From DATKAS01 sp963733765 (GTDB taxonomy: Bacteria; Actinomycetota; Acidimicrobiia; Acidimicrobiales; DATKAS01), in contig CAVTEI010000007.1 in assembly GCA_963733765.1 (NCBI GenBank), forward strand, positions 372,001-436,000: DNA of 64,000 nt. Reading direction: 5' to 3'. The position numbers and the translations under genes were made by a program. This document shows positions 37,341-45,959 of this stretch, one piece after another. Positions within the stretch are counted from its first letter, which is position 1, and the number at the start of each line of letters is the position of its first letter. The notes below the pieces were generated by a model that saw only the letters and a program-made list of their open reading frames with translations, was not told the DNA's origin and searched no databases.

Positions 37341-37505
37341 GCTTCGGCCGGCTCCTGCTCGCTGCGCTCGGCAATCGGTGCTGCGCGCACCCGGCGGCGC
37401 ATTGCGCCGCCCCATCCGTTCCACGTCGCCGGGCTTCGGCCGGCTCCTGCTCGCTGCGCTCGGCAATCGGTGCTGCGCGCACCCGAGCGGCGCACTGCGC
37501 CGCTC
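37341..37505. repeat. Tandem pair of palindrome-bearing repeats (family copy pair 2)
   Basis: Two units with a 92-base period (cores from 37341 and 37433) share the GGCTCCTGCTCGCT core and CGCGCACCC block with the pair at 23962. In the second unit the hairpin is GAGCGGCGCA/TGCGCCGCTC (37485-37505). In the first it is GGCGGCGCA/TGCGCCGCC (37393-37411): two bases differ on one arm and the other arm changes to match. The compensating change suggests the hairpin itself is conserved. The pair fills the gap between the yqgE-like gene and the channel gene. Confidence 0.82.
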
Positions 37506-37561
37506 ATCCCGTCCAGACCATCACCGACCGCGCGCGGGCACGACGGTACGGTCGATCGGCA

Positions 37562-38629
37562 GTGCGCGTCGTCTCTCTTGTCGCAGGAACGCTGATGATC
37601 GCCCTCGCGACGGTCGACACGATCGGGACGCTGGTCGCGACTCGCATCCGCACTCGCCGGTGGTGGCCCACCGCTCTGCTGTACCGCTACTCATGGGCGC
37701 CCTGGCGCGCGGCGGCCAAGCGCATCGAGGACGAGGACGACCGGGAGTCCTTCCTCTCGATCTACGGCCCGTTGTCGCTCCTCATGCTGCTCGTGTTCTG
37801 GGCCACCATGCAGGTGGTGGGATGGGGTCTCGTGTGGTGGGGCATGCGCAACGGCATTCCCACCCTCGACTCCCTTCTGGAGTCCGTCTACTACTCAGGC
37901 GTCGCGTTCTTCACGATCGGGTTCGGCGACGTGGTGCCCGTCGCGAGCGTGCCGAGGATCCTGGTGGTTGTCGAAGGCTTCTTCGGCGTCGCGACGATGG
38001 CACTGCTCATCGGCTTCCTGCCCACCTTGTTCGCCGCGTACAGCACGCGGGAGGAGCTCGTGTCGACGCTGGACGATCTATCCGGCGATCGAGTCACGCC
38101 AATCGGAATGCTCGACGTCTACACCCGCGATGGCGACGCCGGCGAGCTCTACTCGCAGTTCGAGCGATGGGAAGCGTGGACCGCGAGCGTGCTCGAGAGC
38201 CACTCCAGCTATCCCATGCTGATGTTGTTCAGATCGAAGCAGCTGGGGCAGTCGTGGATCGCGGCCATGGTCATCGTCACCGAGACCGCGGCGCTGTGCA
38301 TCTCCATCATCGACGCGCCGCCTGATCCCCGCGCGCTCCGGCTCTGCCGTCGAACCGCCCAAACCGTCGCTCGCCTCACGAGCGCACTCGTCGAGGAGGG
38401 CATCCCAGTCGACACGGAACGTTTGGCGCTGCCCGAGGAGCGCCTGCAGGCGATCTACGACAAGTTCGGCGAGCGCGGCTTCCCGCGGCGTCCCTACGCC
38501 GAGGCGGTGGAGCGCCTCGACCTCTGGCACCAGGCGTACATCCCCGAGCTCGAGGCGCTGATCCGGCGGCTCCTCATCCCGCGTGAGTTCCGCCTGCCGC
38601 CGGCCGTCGCCACCCTCTCCAACGATTGA
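37562..38629 (+). CDS. Two-helix potassium-channel-type membrane protein
   Basis: A 355-residue protein with hydrophobic helices at residues about 5-22, 75-98 and 135-160, and a pore loop with the selectivity-filter-like TIGFGDVVP preceded by the pore helix VYYSGVAFF. This is the Ion_trans_2 (KcsA-like) pore with Phe in place of Tyr. The C-terminal 190 residues are cytoplasmic and helical, without a recognisable RCK domain. It starts at GTG 37562. Potassium selectivity is likely but not certain; the gate and ligand are unknown. Confidence 0.85.
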   Translation: MRVVSLVAGTLMIALATVDTIGTLVATRIRTRRWWPTALLYRYSWAPWRAAAKRIEDEDDRESFLSIYGPLSLLMLLVFWATMQVVGWGLVWWGMRNGIPTLDSLLESVYYSGVAFFTIGFGDVVPVASVPRILVVVEGFFGVATMALLIGFLPTLFAAYSTREELVSTLDDLSGDRVTPIGMLDVYTRDGDAGELYSQFERWEAWTASVLESHSSYPMLMLFRSKQLGQSWIAAMVIVTETAALCISIIDAPPDPRALRLCRRTAQTVARLTSALVEEGIPVDTERLALPEERLQAIYDKFGERGFPRRPYAEAVERLDLWHQAYIPELEALIRRLLIPREFRLPPAVATLSND

Positions 38630-38638
38630 GCCCCAGCG

Positions 38639-40045
38639 TCAGAGGATGCCGGCGATGGCGTCGGCGAGCTGCGCGAGGCTGCGCACCTCGAAGACGCCCG
38701 TGCACGTTTGCCGGTAGAGCGGAAGGGCGGAGTCGTCGGTGCCCCACTCGTCGGCGGGCTCGGGGTTGAACCAGTAGACGCGGCGCACGCGCTGGCAGAT
38801 CTCTCGAAACGTGCCGACGCCGGCGGGCCGATAGTTGGTGCGTCCGTCGCCGGCGACGATCACGGTCGTACCCGGCCGCAACGCGGCGGCCTGCTTGTCG
38901 AGGAAGCGGCGAAACGCGCCCTCGTAGTCACTGTGTCCGTCCTCGGCGATCACACCCGGCAACGTGACGAGCAACCGTGGATCGAGATGCACCTCCGCGG
39001 TCTGCAACACCTTGGTCACCTCGGCGACGCCGTCGACGAAGACAAACGAGCGCAAGCCCGAAAGCTCGGTCTGCAAGGCGTGCAAGAGCAGCAACGTGAA
39101 GTGCGCGAACTCGGCAACTGAACCGGAGATGTCGCAAAGCACCACCACGTCGGGCTTGCCCGGGCGCCGGCGCCGGTAGGTGACGTCCATCGGCACGCCG
39201 CCTGAGTCGAGCGAGCGCCGAATCGTGCGGCGCATGTCGGGGCGGCCGCGCTGGTGCCGCCGTCGCTGTTGACTCACGCGACTCGCGAGCTTCCGCGCGA
39301 GGGGACGCACCGCTTGGCGCATCTGTCGCAGCTCCGTCGTCGACGCCGCGAGGACGTCGACATCCTCCAGCCGTCGGGGCGCTAGGAGCCCCGACCCCGC
39401 GGCACCGCGCGGTCCATCGCGCAACCGTCCCCGGATCTCCTCGGCGAGCAGTCGCCGGTACTGCTCCAGACGCCGCGCCAGGTCGTCCTGCAGCCGGCGC
39501 AACGCGGCGGCATCCCCGGCGCCTGCCGACGCGCGCGCCTCTGCCATCGCCGCGACCAGGAGGTTGCCGAGGTCAAGCGCTCTGAGCACGCGATGGAGGA
39601 AGTAGCGCTCGCCGCCCTTCGCCGACTCCATGCCGCCGTACAGGTCGACCGCGCCGACAGCGAGAAGGCGGAGCTCGTCGAGGTTGCCGTCGCGGAGCGC
39701 CTCCAGCAACGAGGGACCGAGCTCGGCGGCCGCGATCCCCACACTTCCGGGGACTTTTGTGTCCGGAGCTTCTTCGGGACGATCCCGACGGTGAGCGGGG
39801 TCGACAGCGAGCCGCCGAGGGAAGTGCTCGTCGAACAGCGACGCGAACACCGCGAGATCCTCCGGGCGCTTGATCAGCGTGGCCTGCATAGCCGTGCGCA
39901 AGGCGTCGCGGTCGATGAGATCGACGTGGCGCATCGCGGCGGCGGCGTCGAGCACCTCGCCCAGCGACACGTCGACACCGCCCTCTCGCAGTCCTGCGAA
40001 CAGGCGAAGCAGCATCGCGAGGATGGCGTCGCCTGCGGAGGTCAC
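38639..40045 (-). CDS. CoxE-like von Willebrand factor A domain protein
   Basis: A 468-residue protein of the CoxE/VWA family. The N-terminal helical region ends in an Arg-rich linker. The C-terminal VWA domain holds the metal-ion adhesion motif VVLCDISGSVAEF (DxSxS), with the later Thr/Asp sites in GDGRTNYRP. Proteins of this type usually work with a MoxR AAA ATPase in metal-cofactor insertion or complex assembly; no MoxR gene is in the window. The GTG start at 40045 overlaps the stop of the IclR regulator gene (GTGA), an unexpected pairing that links it to the aromatic gene cluster. Confidence 0.85.
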   Translation of the reverse strand: MTSAGDAILAMLLRLFAGLREGGVDVSLGEVLDAAAAMRHVDLIDRDALRTAMQATLIKRPEDLAVFASLFDEHFPRRLAVDPAHRRDRPEEAPDTKVPGSVGIAAAELGPSLLEALRDGNLDELRLLAVGAVDLYGGMESAKGGERYFLHRVLRALDLGNLLVAAMAEARASAGAGDAAALRRLQDDLARRLEQYRRLLAEEIRGRLRDGPRGAAGSGLLAPRRLEDVDVLAASTTELRQMRQAVRPLARKLASRVSQQRRRHQRGRPDMRRTIRRSLDSGGVPMDVTYRRRRPGKPDVVVLCDISGSVAEFAHFTLLLLHALQTELSGLRSFVFVDGVAEVTKVLQTAEVHLDPRLLVTLPGVIAEDGHSDYEGAFRRFLDKQAAALRPGTTVIVAGDGRTNYRPAGVGTFREICQRVRRVYWFNPEPADEWGTDDSALPLYRQTCTGVFEVRSLAQLADAIAGIL

Positions 40046-40863
40046 CGCTTGCTCAGGCGCACGTTGATCGAGGAAACGGTCTCGAGCAGCGCGTCGAGCA
40101 TCGGACCACGGAGCTCGTCGAGGCTCACGCGGCCTGCGTGAGTCGAGACGTTGATCGCCGCGATGGCTCGCCCCGAGCGTTCGCGCAGCGGCGCCGCGAT
40201 CGAGCGAACCCCGTCTTCGAGCTCTTGGTCGACGAGTGCCCACCCCTGGTCGCGGACTCGCCTGATGACGTCGGCCAGGCGGCGAGGCTCGACCTGCGTC
40301 TTCTCCGTCCGACGGGAGATCTCCATCGCGGACAGCCGGGCAATCAGCTCGTCGTCGGGAAGGTCCGCGAGCAGCACCCTCCCCATCGAGGTGATGGCGG
40401 CCGGAAGCCGCGACCCGAGTGACAGCGCGATCGTCATGATGCGCTTCGTGGGCACGCGGGCGATGTAGACGATCTCGTCGCCGTCGAGCACCGACGCCGA
40501 CACTGACTCGTTGCAGCGTTCGGACAGCTCCTCCATGTCCGGCTGCACGAGATCGGGCAGCTTGCACGAGGAGATGTAGGCGTAACCGAGGTCGAGCACG
40601 AGCGGCGTGAGCTCGAAAAGCCGGCCGTCGTTGCGCATGTATCCGAGCCGCTCGAACGTCAGCAGCAACCGGCGCGACGTCGCCCGGGTGAGACCCGTGA
40701 GACGCCCGACTTCGGAGAGCGTCAGCTGCGGGTGCTCGGCGGAGAAGCACCGGAGCACCGAGAGCCCGCGCTCCAGCGACTGGACGAAGTCGTGGTCGCG
40801 CTCGGCAACCGGCTCTGCCTCCGTTGACACCAATTCCAGCCCCCGCGTAGAGTGTTCTACCAT
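40042..40863 (-). CDS. IclR-family regulator (PcaR/PobR type)
   Basis: A 273-residue IclR regulator. The N-terminal winged helix-turn-helix (LTLSEVGRLTGLTRATSRRLLLTFERLGYM) is followed by the effector domain typical of aromatic-pathway regulators (RIMTIALSLGSRLPAAITSMGRVLLA, later VDQELEDGVRSIAAPLR). It is divergent from the hydroquinone operon with 108 bases between starts, and a perfect palindrome lies in that gap. It most likely activates or represses the operon in response to a pathway intermediate. ATG 40863 is chosen. Confidence 0.93.
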   Translation of the reverse strand: MVEHSTRGLELVSTEAEPVAERDHDFVQSLERGLSVLRCFSAEHPQLTLSEVGRLTGLTRATSRRLLLTFERLGYMRNDGRLFELTPLVLDLGYAYISSCKLPDLVQPDMEELSERCNESVSASVLDGDEIVYIARVPTKRIMTIALSLGSRLPAAITSMGRVLLADLPDDELIARLSAMEISRRTEKTQVEPRRLADVIRRVRDQGWALVDQELEDGVRSIAAPLRERSGRAIAAINVSTHAGRVSLDELRGPMLDALLETVSSINVRLSKR

Positions 40864-40880
40864 CGCACAACTGTACGCAA

Positions 40881-40894
40881 TCCGCACTTGCGGA
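40881..40894. promoter_or_regulatory. Candidate IclR operator palindrome
   Basis: TCCGCA-CT-TGCGGA is a perfect 6+6 inverted repeat with a two-base centre, lying 18 bases from the IclR ATG and 78 bases before the dioxygenase small-subunit start. IclR-family regulators bind short palindromes in such divergent gaps. Assignment is by position and symmetry only. Confidence 0.45.
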
Positions 40895-40971
40895 GGCAAG
40901 AGGCGTGCGCTTGGCGGAAAAGCCATGATCGGACGCGACACGTGTACGTGGACGAAGAGATCGGGGGCGAC

Positions 40972-41463
40972 GTGTCGTACACGACGGAATTCGGATCGAT
41001 GGACAGCTTCCGCAAGGGCTTCATCGACATCATCGACGACGACGCGAAGCACTACGCGTTCTCCAACATGTTCGAAGTCGCGAGCGCGTCCAAGCCCTAC
41101 GAGAAGATCGCGCTCGGCAAGAACATGCAGTACGTGCTCGAGGTGCTGCGGGCGGAGGGCACCTCGGAGTGGCGCACCTGCGCGCACGACGAGTTCGCGC
41201 TCGTGATGGACGGCACCATCGTCGTCGATCTCGTGAAGCTCGACACGCCGATTCGTCCCGACGGCGCGGAAGGCTCGGTGGCTCTCGAGGGCGAACCCGT
41301 CGGATCGCGCATGGGTCGCATTACCGCCAGCCGAGGCCACATGGCCCTGCTCCCTGCCCACTCCGCCTACCGCTTCTCCACCGAGCGGCCCGGAGTCATC
41401 CTGCTTCAGACCGTCTTCGGCCCCGACACCGTCGAGCGCTGGGACGAGATCTGCCTGTCCTAG
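40972..41463 (+). CDS. Hydroquinone 1,2-dioxygenase small subunit
   Basis: A 163-residue cupin-like protein from GTG 40972 (MSYTTEFGSMDSFRKG). It resembles the small subunit of two-component hydroquinone dioxygenases (HapC/PnpC/HqdA, about 165 residues): ASASKPYEKIALGKNMQYVLEV, then EWRTCAHDEFALVMDG and the C-terminal RGHMALLPAHSAYRF. In known enzymes this subunit is structural and the iron sits in the large subunit. The large-subunit gene follows after 50 bases. A GTG at 40942 would extend the protein by 10 residues. Shine-Dalgarno support is weak for either start. Confidence 0.82.
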   Translation: MSYTTEFGSMDSFRKGFIDIIDDDAKHYAFSNMFEVASASKPYEKIALGKNMQYVLEVLRAEGTSEWRTCAHDEFALVMDGTIVVDLVKLDTPIRPDGAEGSVALEGEPVGSRMGRITASRGHMALLPAHSAYRFSTERPGVILLQTVFGPDTVERWDEICLS

Positions 41464-41513
41464 CCCTCGCCATAGTCCCGCACCGTGATCCGTCCCCCTG
41501 TCAGGAGGCGACC

Positions 41514-42500
41514 ATGACCTTGACCGACAAGAGCGCGTTCGAGACCGGCGATGCGAACGAGCATGGCTACAAGACCTTCACGATCGGCGGCTTCACGTTC
41601 TCTCGCGACGAGTTCTTCGCGCATGTGTCGTGGCCGACTGGTCGCCACGTGCTCAGCGTCGACACGTTTCTCCGTGCATTGCAGCGAGACGTGGCGTGGG
41701 ACTTCTTCTATGGCACCGTGAACTTCGACAGCGTGATCGGCACGGTCAACCACTACGGCACGGTCGACTTGTTCGCCGGCCGGTACAACGAGGCCTACCG
41801 CAGAGCCGAACTCGATCATGTCGAGAACTTCGACACGCCGATGCTCCGCGAAGCGTTCAAGTCGATGCTCGATGACTGGACGAACGCCAGCTACGACCCG
41901 TTCGCGAGCCCGGCCGAAACGGGCAAGCCGTTCGGCGTGAAGGACGGCTTCAACACCGAGGCGGTCACCCGGCGTCGCATCGCCGCGGCACGAATGGTCG
42001 GTGTGCCGGGCGACGAGCAGATCCGTTCCGACGAGATGGGCTTCCCCATCAACCGGATGTTCGCCGACGTCGGCCAGGAGGAGCCGGTCGTCGAGGCCGA
42101 GCCCGGGTTCGAGAGCGAAGTCGCCGCGTTCAACCTGTTCGCGTACTTGTCGCGCTCGAACGTCACCTGGAACCCGTCGGTCGTCAGCGTGTGCAAGGAC
42201 AGCCTCTACTGCCCCACGACGGAGGAGTACATCCTTCCTGTGTTCCACGGGAACGACCGGGTCGAGTGGTTCGTGCAGCTGTCCGACGAGATCATCTGGG
42301 ACGTGCAGGACCGCGACACGGGCTCCCCGCGGGCCAAGGTCGTCATGCGCGCGGGCGATGTCGCCGCCATGCCTGCCGACATCCGTCACCAGGGCTACTC
42401 GCCGAAGCGTTCGATGCTGCTCGTGTGGGAGAACAACTCCAGTGAGCTGCCCGAGCTCATCGCCACCGGTCGCGCGCCGCAGTACCCCGTCGACTTCTGA
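41514..42500 (+). CDS. Hydroquinone 1,2-dioxygenase large (catalytic) subunit
   Basis: A 328-residue protein similar to HapD/PnpD/HqdB, the iron(II) subunit that opens hydroquinone to 4-hydroxymuconic semialdehyde. Putative iron ligands are Asn247 and Glu251 in FHGNDRVEWF and His292 in DIRHQGY; the 4- and 41-residue spacings equal those I recall for the Asn/Glu/His triad in the PnpCD structure. The start has an AGGAGG 5 bases upstream. Neighbours supply later steps (CoA-transferase, maleylacetate reductase), which supports the assignment. A 4-hydroxymuconic semialdehyde dehydrogenase is not in the window. Confidence 0.85.
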   Translation: MTLTDKSAFETGDANEHGYKTFTIGGFTFSRDEFFAHVSWPTGRHVLSVDTFLRALQRDVAWDFFYGTVNFDSVIGTVNHYGTVDLFAGRYNEAYRRAELDHVENFDTPMLREAFKSMLDDWTNASYDPFASPAETGKPFGVKDGFNTEAVTRRRIAAARMVGVPGDEQIRSDEMGFPINRMFADVGQEEPVVEAEPGFESEVAAFNLFAYLSRSNVTWNPSVVSVCKDSLYCPTTEEYILPVFHGNDRVEWFVQLSDEIIWDVQDRDTGSPRAKVVMRAGDVAAMPADIRHQGYSPKRSMLLVWENNSSELPELIATGRAPQYPVDF

Positions 42501-42510
42501 GCCGGCACAC

Positions 42511-43380
42511 GTGCCCCACGCCGCCATCGTCAGCCTGCGCGAGGCCGTCGCAGACCACATCCACGACGGGGACACGGTCGCTTTCGAGGGCTTCACCCAC
42601 CTCATCCCGCATGCGGCTGGCCACGAGGTCATCCGCCAGGGGCGCCGCGACCTGACCCTCGTGCGGATGACGCCCGACGTCGTGTACGACCAGCTCATCG
42701 GCACCGGATGCGCGCAGAAGATGGTGTTCTCGTGGGGAGGCAACCCGGGGGTCGGATCACTGCATCGCTTCCGCGACGCGGTCGAGCACGGCTGGCCGCG
42801 TCCCCTGGCGATCGAGGAGCACAGCCATGCTGGGATGGCGGCGCGCTACGTCGCAGGCGCGTCGGGTCTTCCGTTCGGCGTGCTCCGTGGCTACGTGGGC
42901 ACCGACCTCATGGCGCACACCCCCACGATCGCTCCGATTCAATGCCCGTTCACGGGCGAGACCCTCACTGCGGTGCTCGCCATCGAGCTCGATGTCGCGG
43001 TGATCCATGCGCAGCAGGCCGACCGTCAGGGCAACGTGCAGCTGTGGGGGCTCGTCGGGGTGCAGAAGGAAGCCGTGCTCGCAGCGCGACGTTCGATCGT
43101 GACGGTCGAGGAGATCGTCGACGAGCTCGAGCCCCGACCGAACGCGGTGGTGCTGCCGTCGTGGGTGGTGTCGGCGGTCTGCCACGTGCCGGGCGGCGCC
43201 CATCCCAGCTTCGCGATGGGTTACTCGGAGCGTGACAACGACTTCTACCGCTTGTGGGACGAGGTCTCGCGCGACCGCGATCGCTTTGTCGACTGGATCG
43301 ACACGCACGTCCGCGGCACGGCCGACTTCGAGGAGTACTGCCGCAGCGCCGGCATCCGCCAGGGAGCTGGTCGTGTCTGA
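42511..43380 (+). CDS. pcaI: 3-oxoadipate CoA-transferase subunit A
   Basis: A 289-residue class I CoA-transferase alpha subunit, loading CoA from succinyl-CoA onto 3-oxoadipate. Family features are LREAVADHIHDGDTVAFEGFTHLIPHAAGHE and the ending SFAMGYSERDNDFY. It is in the operon 10 bases after the dioxygenase and overlaps subunit B by 8 bases. It starts at GTG 42511. The substrate assignment rests on the adjacent maleylacetate reductase, which would produce 3-oxoadipate; a related 3-oxoacid is possible. Confidence 0.87.
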   Translation: MPHAAIVSLREAVADHIHDGDTVAFEGFTHLIPHAAGHEVIRQGRRDLTLVRMTPDVVYDQLIGTGCAQKMVFSWGGNPGVGSLHRFRDAVEHGWPRPLAIEEHSHAGMAARYVAGASGLPFGVLRGYVGTDLMAHTPTIAPIQCPFTGETLTAVLAIELDVAVIHAQQADRQGNVQLWGLVGVQKEAVLAARRSIVTVEEIVDELEPRPNAVVLPSWVVSAVCHVPGGAHPSFAMGYSERDNDFYRLWDEVSRDRDRFVDWIDTHVRGTADFEEYCRSAGIRQGAGRV

Positions 43381-44122
43381 CTCGTGGAGCGCCGACGACC
43401 TGATGATCGTGAATGCCGCGCGTCAGCTTTGCGACGAGACCGTGTGCTTCGTCGGCATCGGGCTGCCCTCGACCGCGGCAAACCTGGCCCGTCGAACGCA
43501 CGCGACGCAATGCACACTGATCTATGAATCTGGATGCATCGGTTCGAAGCCCACCCGGCTGCCACTTTCGATCGGCGACGGCGACCTCGCCGACACCGCG
43601 GACTCGGTGGTGTCAGTGCCCGAGATCTTCGCCTACTGGCTGCAGGCCGGACGGGTCGACGTCGGGTTCCTCGGCGCGGCACAGCTCGACCGGTTCGGCA
43701 ACATCAACTCGACGGTCATCGGCCCGTACGAGCAGCCCCAGACACGTCTTCCCGGCGCCGGCGGCGCGCCCGAGATCGCCGCGTCCGCCGGGGAAGTCAT
43801 CGTGATCGTGCGCCAAGGGCCGCGCACATTCGTCGAGCGGTGCGACTTCCGCACATCGGTTGGCTTCGGCGACGGCGCCGGCGATCGCGCCAGGCTCGGT
43901 CTCCGCGGCCAGGGTCCGCAGATCGTGATCACGGACCTGGGCATCCTCCGGCCCGATCCCGCGACTGGTGAGCTCGTGCAGACCGCGCTGCATCCGGGCG
44001 TCACCGTCGAGCAGGCCATCGCCGCGACGGGTTGGCCGCTCCGCGTCGCGGATGCGATCGCCGTCACGGACCCACCGACTTCAAGCGAGCTCGCGGCGCT
44101 CGCTGCGCTCAGGGCGGCGTGA
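43373..44122 (+). CDS. pcaJ: 3-oxoadipate CoA-transferase subunit B
   Basis: A 249-residue class I CoA-transferase beta subunit. The catalytic Glu lies in LIYESGCIG, and the substrate domain shows GFLGAAQLDRFGNINSTVIGPY and LPGAGGAPEIA, typical of the family. It starts at GTG 43373 within the last codons of subunit A and ends in a GTGA overlap with the reductase. Together the subunits would form 3-oxoadipyl-CoA for thiolytic cleavage to succinyl-CoA and acetyl-CoA. The thiolase at 55-56 kb is too distant to assign to this pathway with confidence. Confidence 0.88.
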   Translation: MSDSWSADDLMIVNAARQLCDETVCFVGIGLPSTAANLARRTHATQCTLIYESGCIGSKPTRLPLSIGDGDLADTADSVVSVPEIFAYWLQAGRVDVGFLGAAQLDRFGNINSTVIGPYEQPQTRLPGAGGAPEIAASAGEVIVIVRQGPRTFVERCDFRTSVGFGDGAGDRARLGLRGQGPQIVITDLGILRPDPATGELVQTALHPGVTVEQAIAATGWPLRVADAIAVTDPPTSSELAALAALRAA

Positions 44123-45192
44123 AGCCCTTCACGTACGACGCCATCGCCGGACGGACGGTCTTCGCGGCGGGCGCACTCAGTCGAGTCGGCGACGAGCTCG
44201 CCCGTCTCGGCGCGGCGCGCGTGTTCCTCATCGTCGACGGCCAGGCGAAGGAGTTCGGCGACACGCTCGCGGAGGAGCTCGGCCCGCTCGTCGTCGCCCG
44301 CTGGCACGACGTCGTCCAGCACGTACCGTTCGAGCTCGCCGAACGGGCTCGAACCGCCGTCACCGAGGTCTCGGCCGACACCGTCGTGTGCCTGGGTGGT
44401 GGCTCGTCGACCGGCCTTGCGAAGGCGATCGCGCTGACCCACGACCTCCCGATTCTCGCGGTGCCAACCACCTACGCGGGCAGCGAGCAGACGCCGATCT
44501 ACGGACTCACCGACGCGTGCCACAAGCAGACGGGCCGCGACCTGAAGGTTGTGCCGAAGGTCGTGATCTACGACCCCGCGCTCACGATCGGCCTACCACC
44601 ACAGGTGACAGGACCAAGCGCGTTCAACGCGTTGGCTCACTGTGTGGAAGCGCTGTATGCAACAGGATGCAACCCAGTCACGACTGCCATGGCGCTCGAG
44701 GGAGTGCGGGCGATCCGGGGGTCACTCCCCCGCGTGATGGACGTGCCGGATGACCTCGACGCTCGCGGAGATGTGCTCTACGGCGCGTACCTCGCCGGCA
44801 TCGCGCTCGGCACGACGTCGACCGGTCTGCACCACAAGCTGTGCCACGTGCTGGGTGGCAGGTTCAACCTCGTGCACGCCGACACACATTCGATCGTGTT
44901 GCCCCACGCGGTTGCGTTCAACGCGCCTGCGCTGCCCGACGAGATGGCCCGACTCGAGGATGCGCTCGGTGCGGCACCGGGCGACGCGGCTGGCGCACTC
45001 CACGACCTCGCGCTCGAGAGCCACGTGCCGACGCGGTTGAGCGAGCTCGGGTTGAGGGCGAGCGACCTCGACGAAGCCGCCGAGGCCGCCGCCGTCGAGA
45101 TCACGGTCAATCCGGTCCCGGTGACGGTCGAAAGCCTCGCCCGTTTGCTGCGCGATGCGTACGAGGGAACGAGGCCGGCCGCGCGTCAGTGA
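44119..45192 (+). CDS. Maleylacetate reductase (iron-containing alcohol dehydrogenase family)
   Basis: A 357-residue group-III alcohol dehydrogenase-like enzyme reducing maleylacetate to 3-oxoadipate with NAD(P)H. The nucleotide site VVCLGGGSSTGLAKAIAL, the signature PTTYAGSEQTPIYGLT and the His-containing ALAHCVEALYA and LHHKLCHVLGG blocks are characteristic of maleylacetate reductases. It starts at GTG 44119, overlapping the transferase stop. It ends the operon and overlaps the convergent TetR gene by 7 bases. Confidence 0.93.
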   Translation: MKPFTYDAIAGRTVFAAGALSRVGDELARLGAARVFLIVDGQAKEFGDTLAEELGPLVVARWHDVVQHVPFELAERARTAVTEVSADTVVCLGGGSSTGLAKAIALTHDLPILAVPTTYAGSEQTPIYGLTDACHKQTGRDLKVVPKVVIYDPALTIGLPPQVTGPSAFNALAHCVEALYATGCNPVTTAMALEGVRAIRGSLPRVMDVPDDLDARGDVLYGAYLAGIALGTTSTGLHHKLCHVLGGRFNLVHADTHSIVLPHAVAFNAPALPDEMARLEDALGAAPGDAAGALHDLALESHVPTRLSELGLRASDLDEAAEAAAVEITVNPVPVTVESLARLLRDAYEGTRPAARQ

Positions 45193-45890
45193 CCGACTTC
45201 GAACGAGAAGTCGATCGGGAGGTGCGGGGCCGTGGGTGGTTCAGTGATCGTCGCGGCATGGGCGGCTACCGCCTCGACCCCCATCACGCGGAGGATGCCC
45301 TCGACGATGTTCCGTTCGTCCTCGGGACGGTGCAGCCCTTCGAGGATGTCGCGCCCACCCGCGGCCATCAGCCAGCAGAGCTGACTCCATGCGAGGTCCT
45401 TGTTCGCGTCGATCAGCACGTACTGACGAGCGGCTACGGCGCGGTCGATGTCACGCAGACCGAAGGGAGCGAACCCGATGCGCATCCGATCGACGAGCAG
45501 ATCCAGCCGAGCGACCCACCACCGATAGACGGGATTCGTCGTCATCTCTCGGATGACGAACCGCACTGAGTTGGCCACGATGCGAACCGCGTCGACCTCG
45601 CGCAGCTCTTGCGTGATCAGGTCGTTGCGTTCGCCCACGTTGTGGATCATGCAATCCAAGACGTCTTGGGCCAGCGCCTCCTTGCTCGAGGCGTAGTTGT
45701 AGAACGTTCCGAAGCCGACGTCTGCCGCGTCGGTGATCTGTTGGATCGTCGTGGCGTCGACTCCCTGCCGCGACATCAGCTCGTACGCGACCTCCCGCAA
45801 ACGCAGACGCGTCGAACGCTGGCGTAGCTCGGTTCGGGTGAGCCGGGTCGTCGCCACAGCCACACGGTACCCCGGGATCCGACCTGACAT
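45186..45890 (-). CDS. TetR-family transcriptional regulator
   Basis: A 234-residue regulator. The N-terminal helix-turn-helix (TTIQQITDAADVGFGTFYNYASSKEALA) is clear; the C-terminal helical ligand domain is family-typical but not diagnostic. ATG 45890 gives the length used; GTG codons inside the first 12 residues are alternatives. It is divergent from the flavin monooxygenase-like gene with 69 bases between starts, and a perfect palindrome lies in that gap, so it probably represses that gene and itself. Confidence 0.9.
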   Translation of the reverse strand: MSGRIPGYRVAVATTRLTRTELRQRSTRLRLREVAYELMSRQGVDATTIQQITDAADVGFGTFYNYASSKEALAQDVLDCMIHNVGERNDLITQELREVDAVRIVANSVRFVIREMTTNPVYRWWVARLDLLVDRMRIGFAPFGLRDIDRAVAARQYVLIDANKDLAWSQLCWLMAAGGRDILEGLHRPEDERNIVEGILRVMGVEAVAAHAATITEPPTAPHLPIDFSFEVGH

Positions 45891-45914
45891 CAGTCTTGAC
45901 TGTCCATCGAAAAC

Positions 45915-45925
45915 GATGAATCATC
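45915..45925. promoter_or_regulatory. Candidate TetR operator palindrome
   Basis: GATGA-A-TCATC, a perfect 5+5 inverted repeat with a one-base centre, lies 24 bases from the TetR ATG and 34 bases before the flavin enzyme ATG. Position in a divergent gap suits a TetR operator, but the half-sites are short. Confidence 0.4.
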
Positions 45926-45959
45926 ACCTGATTGCGCTGGCCGCGAGGGGGAGGACCTC

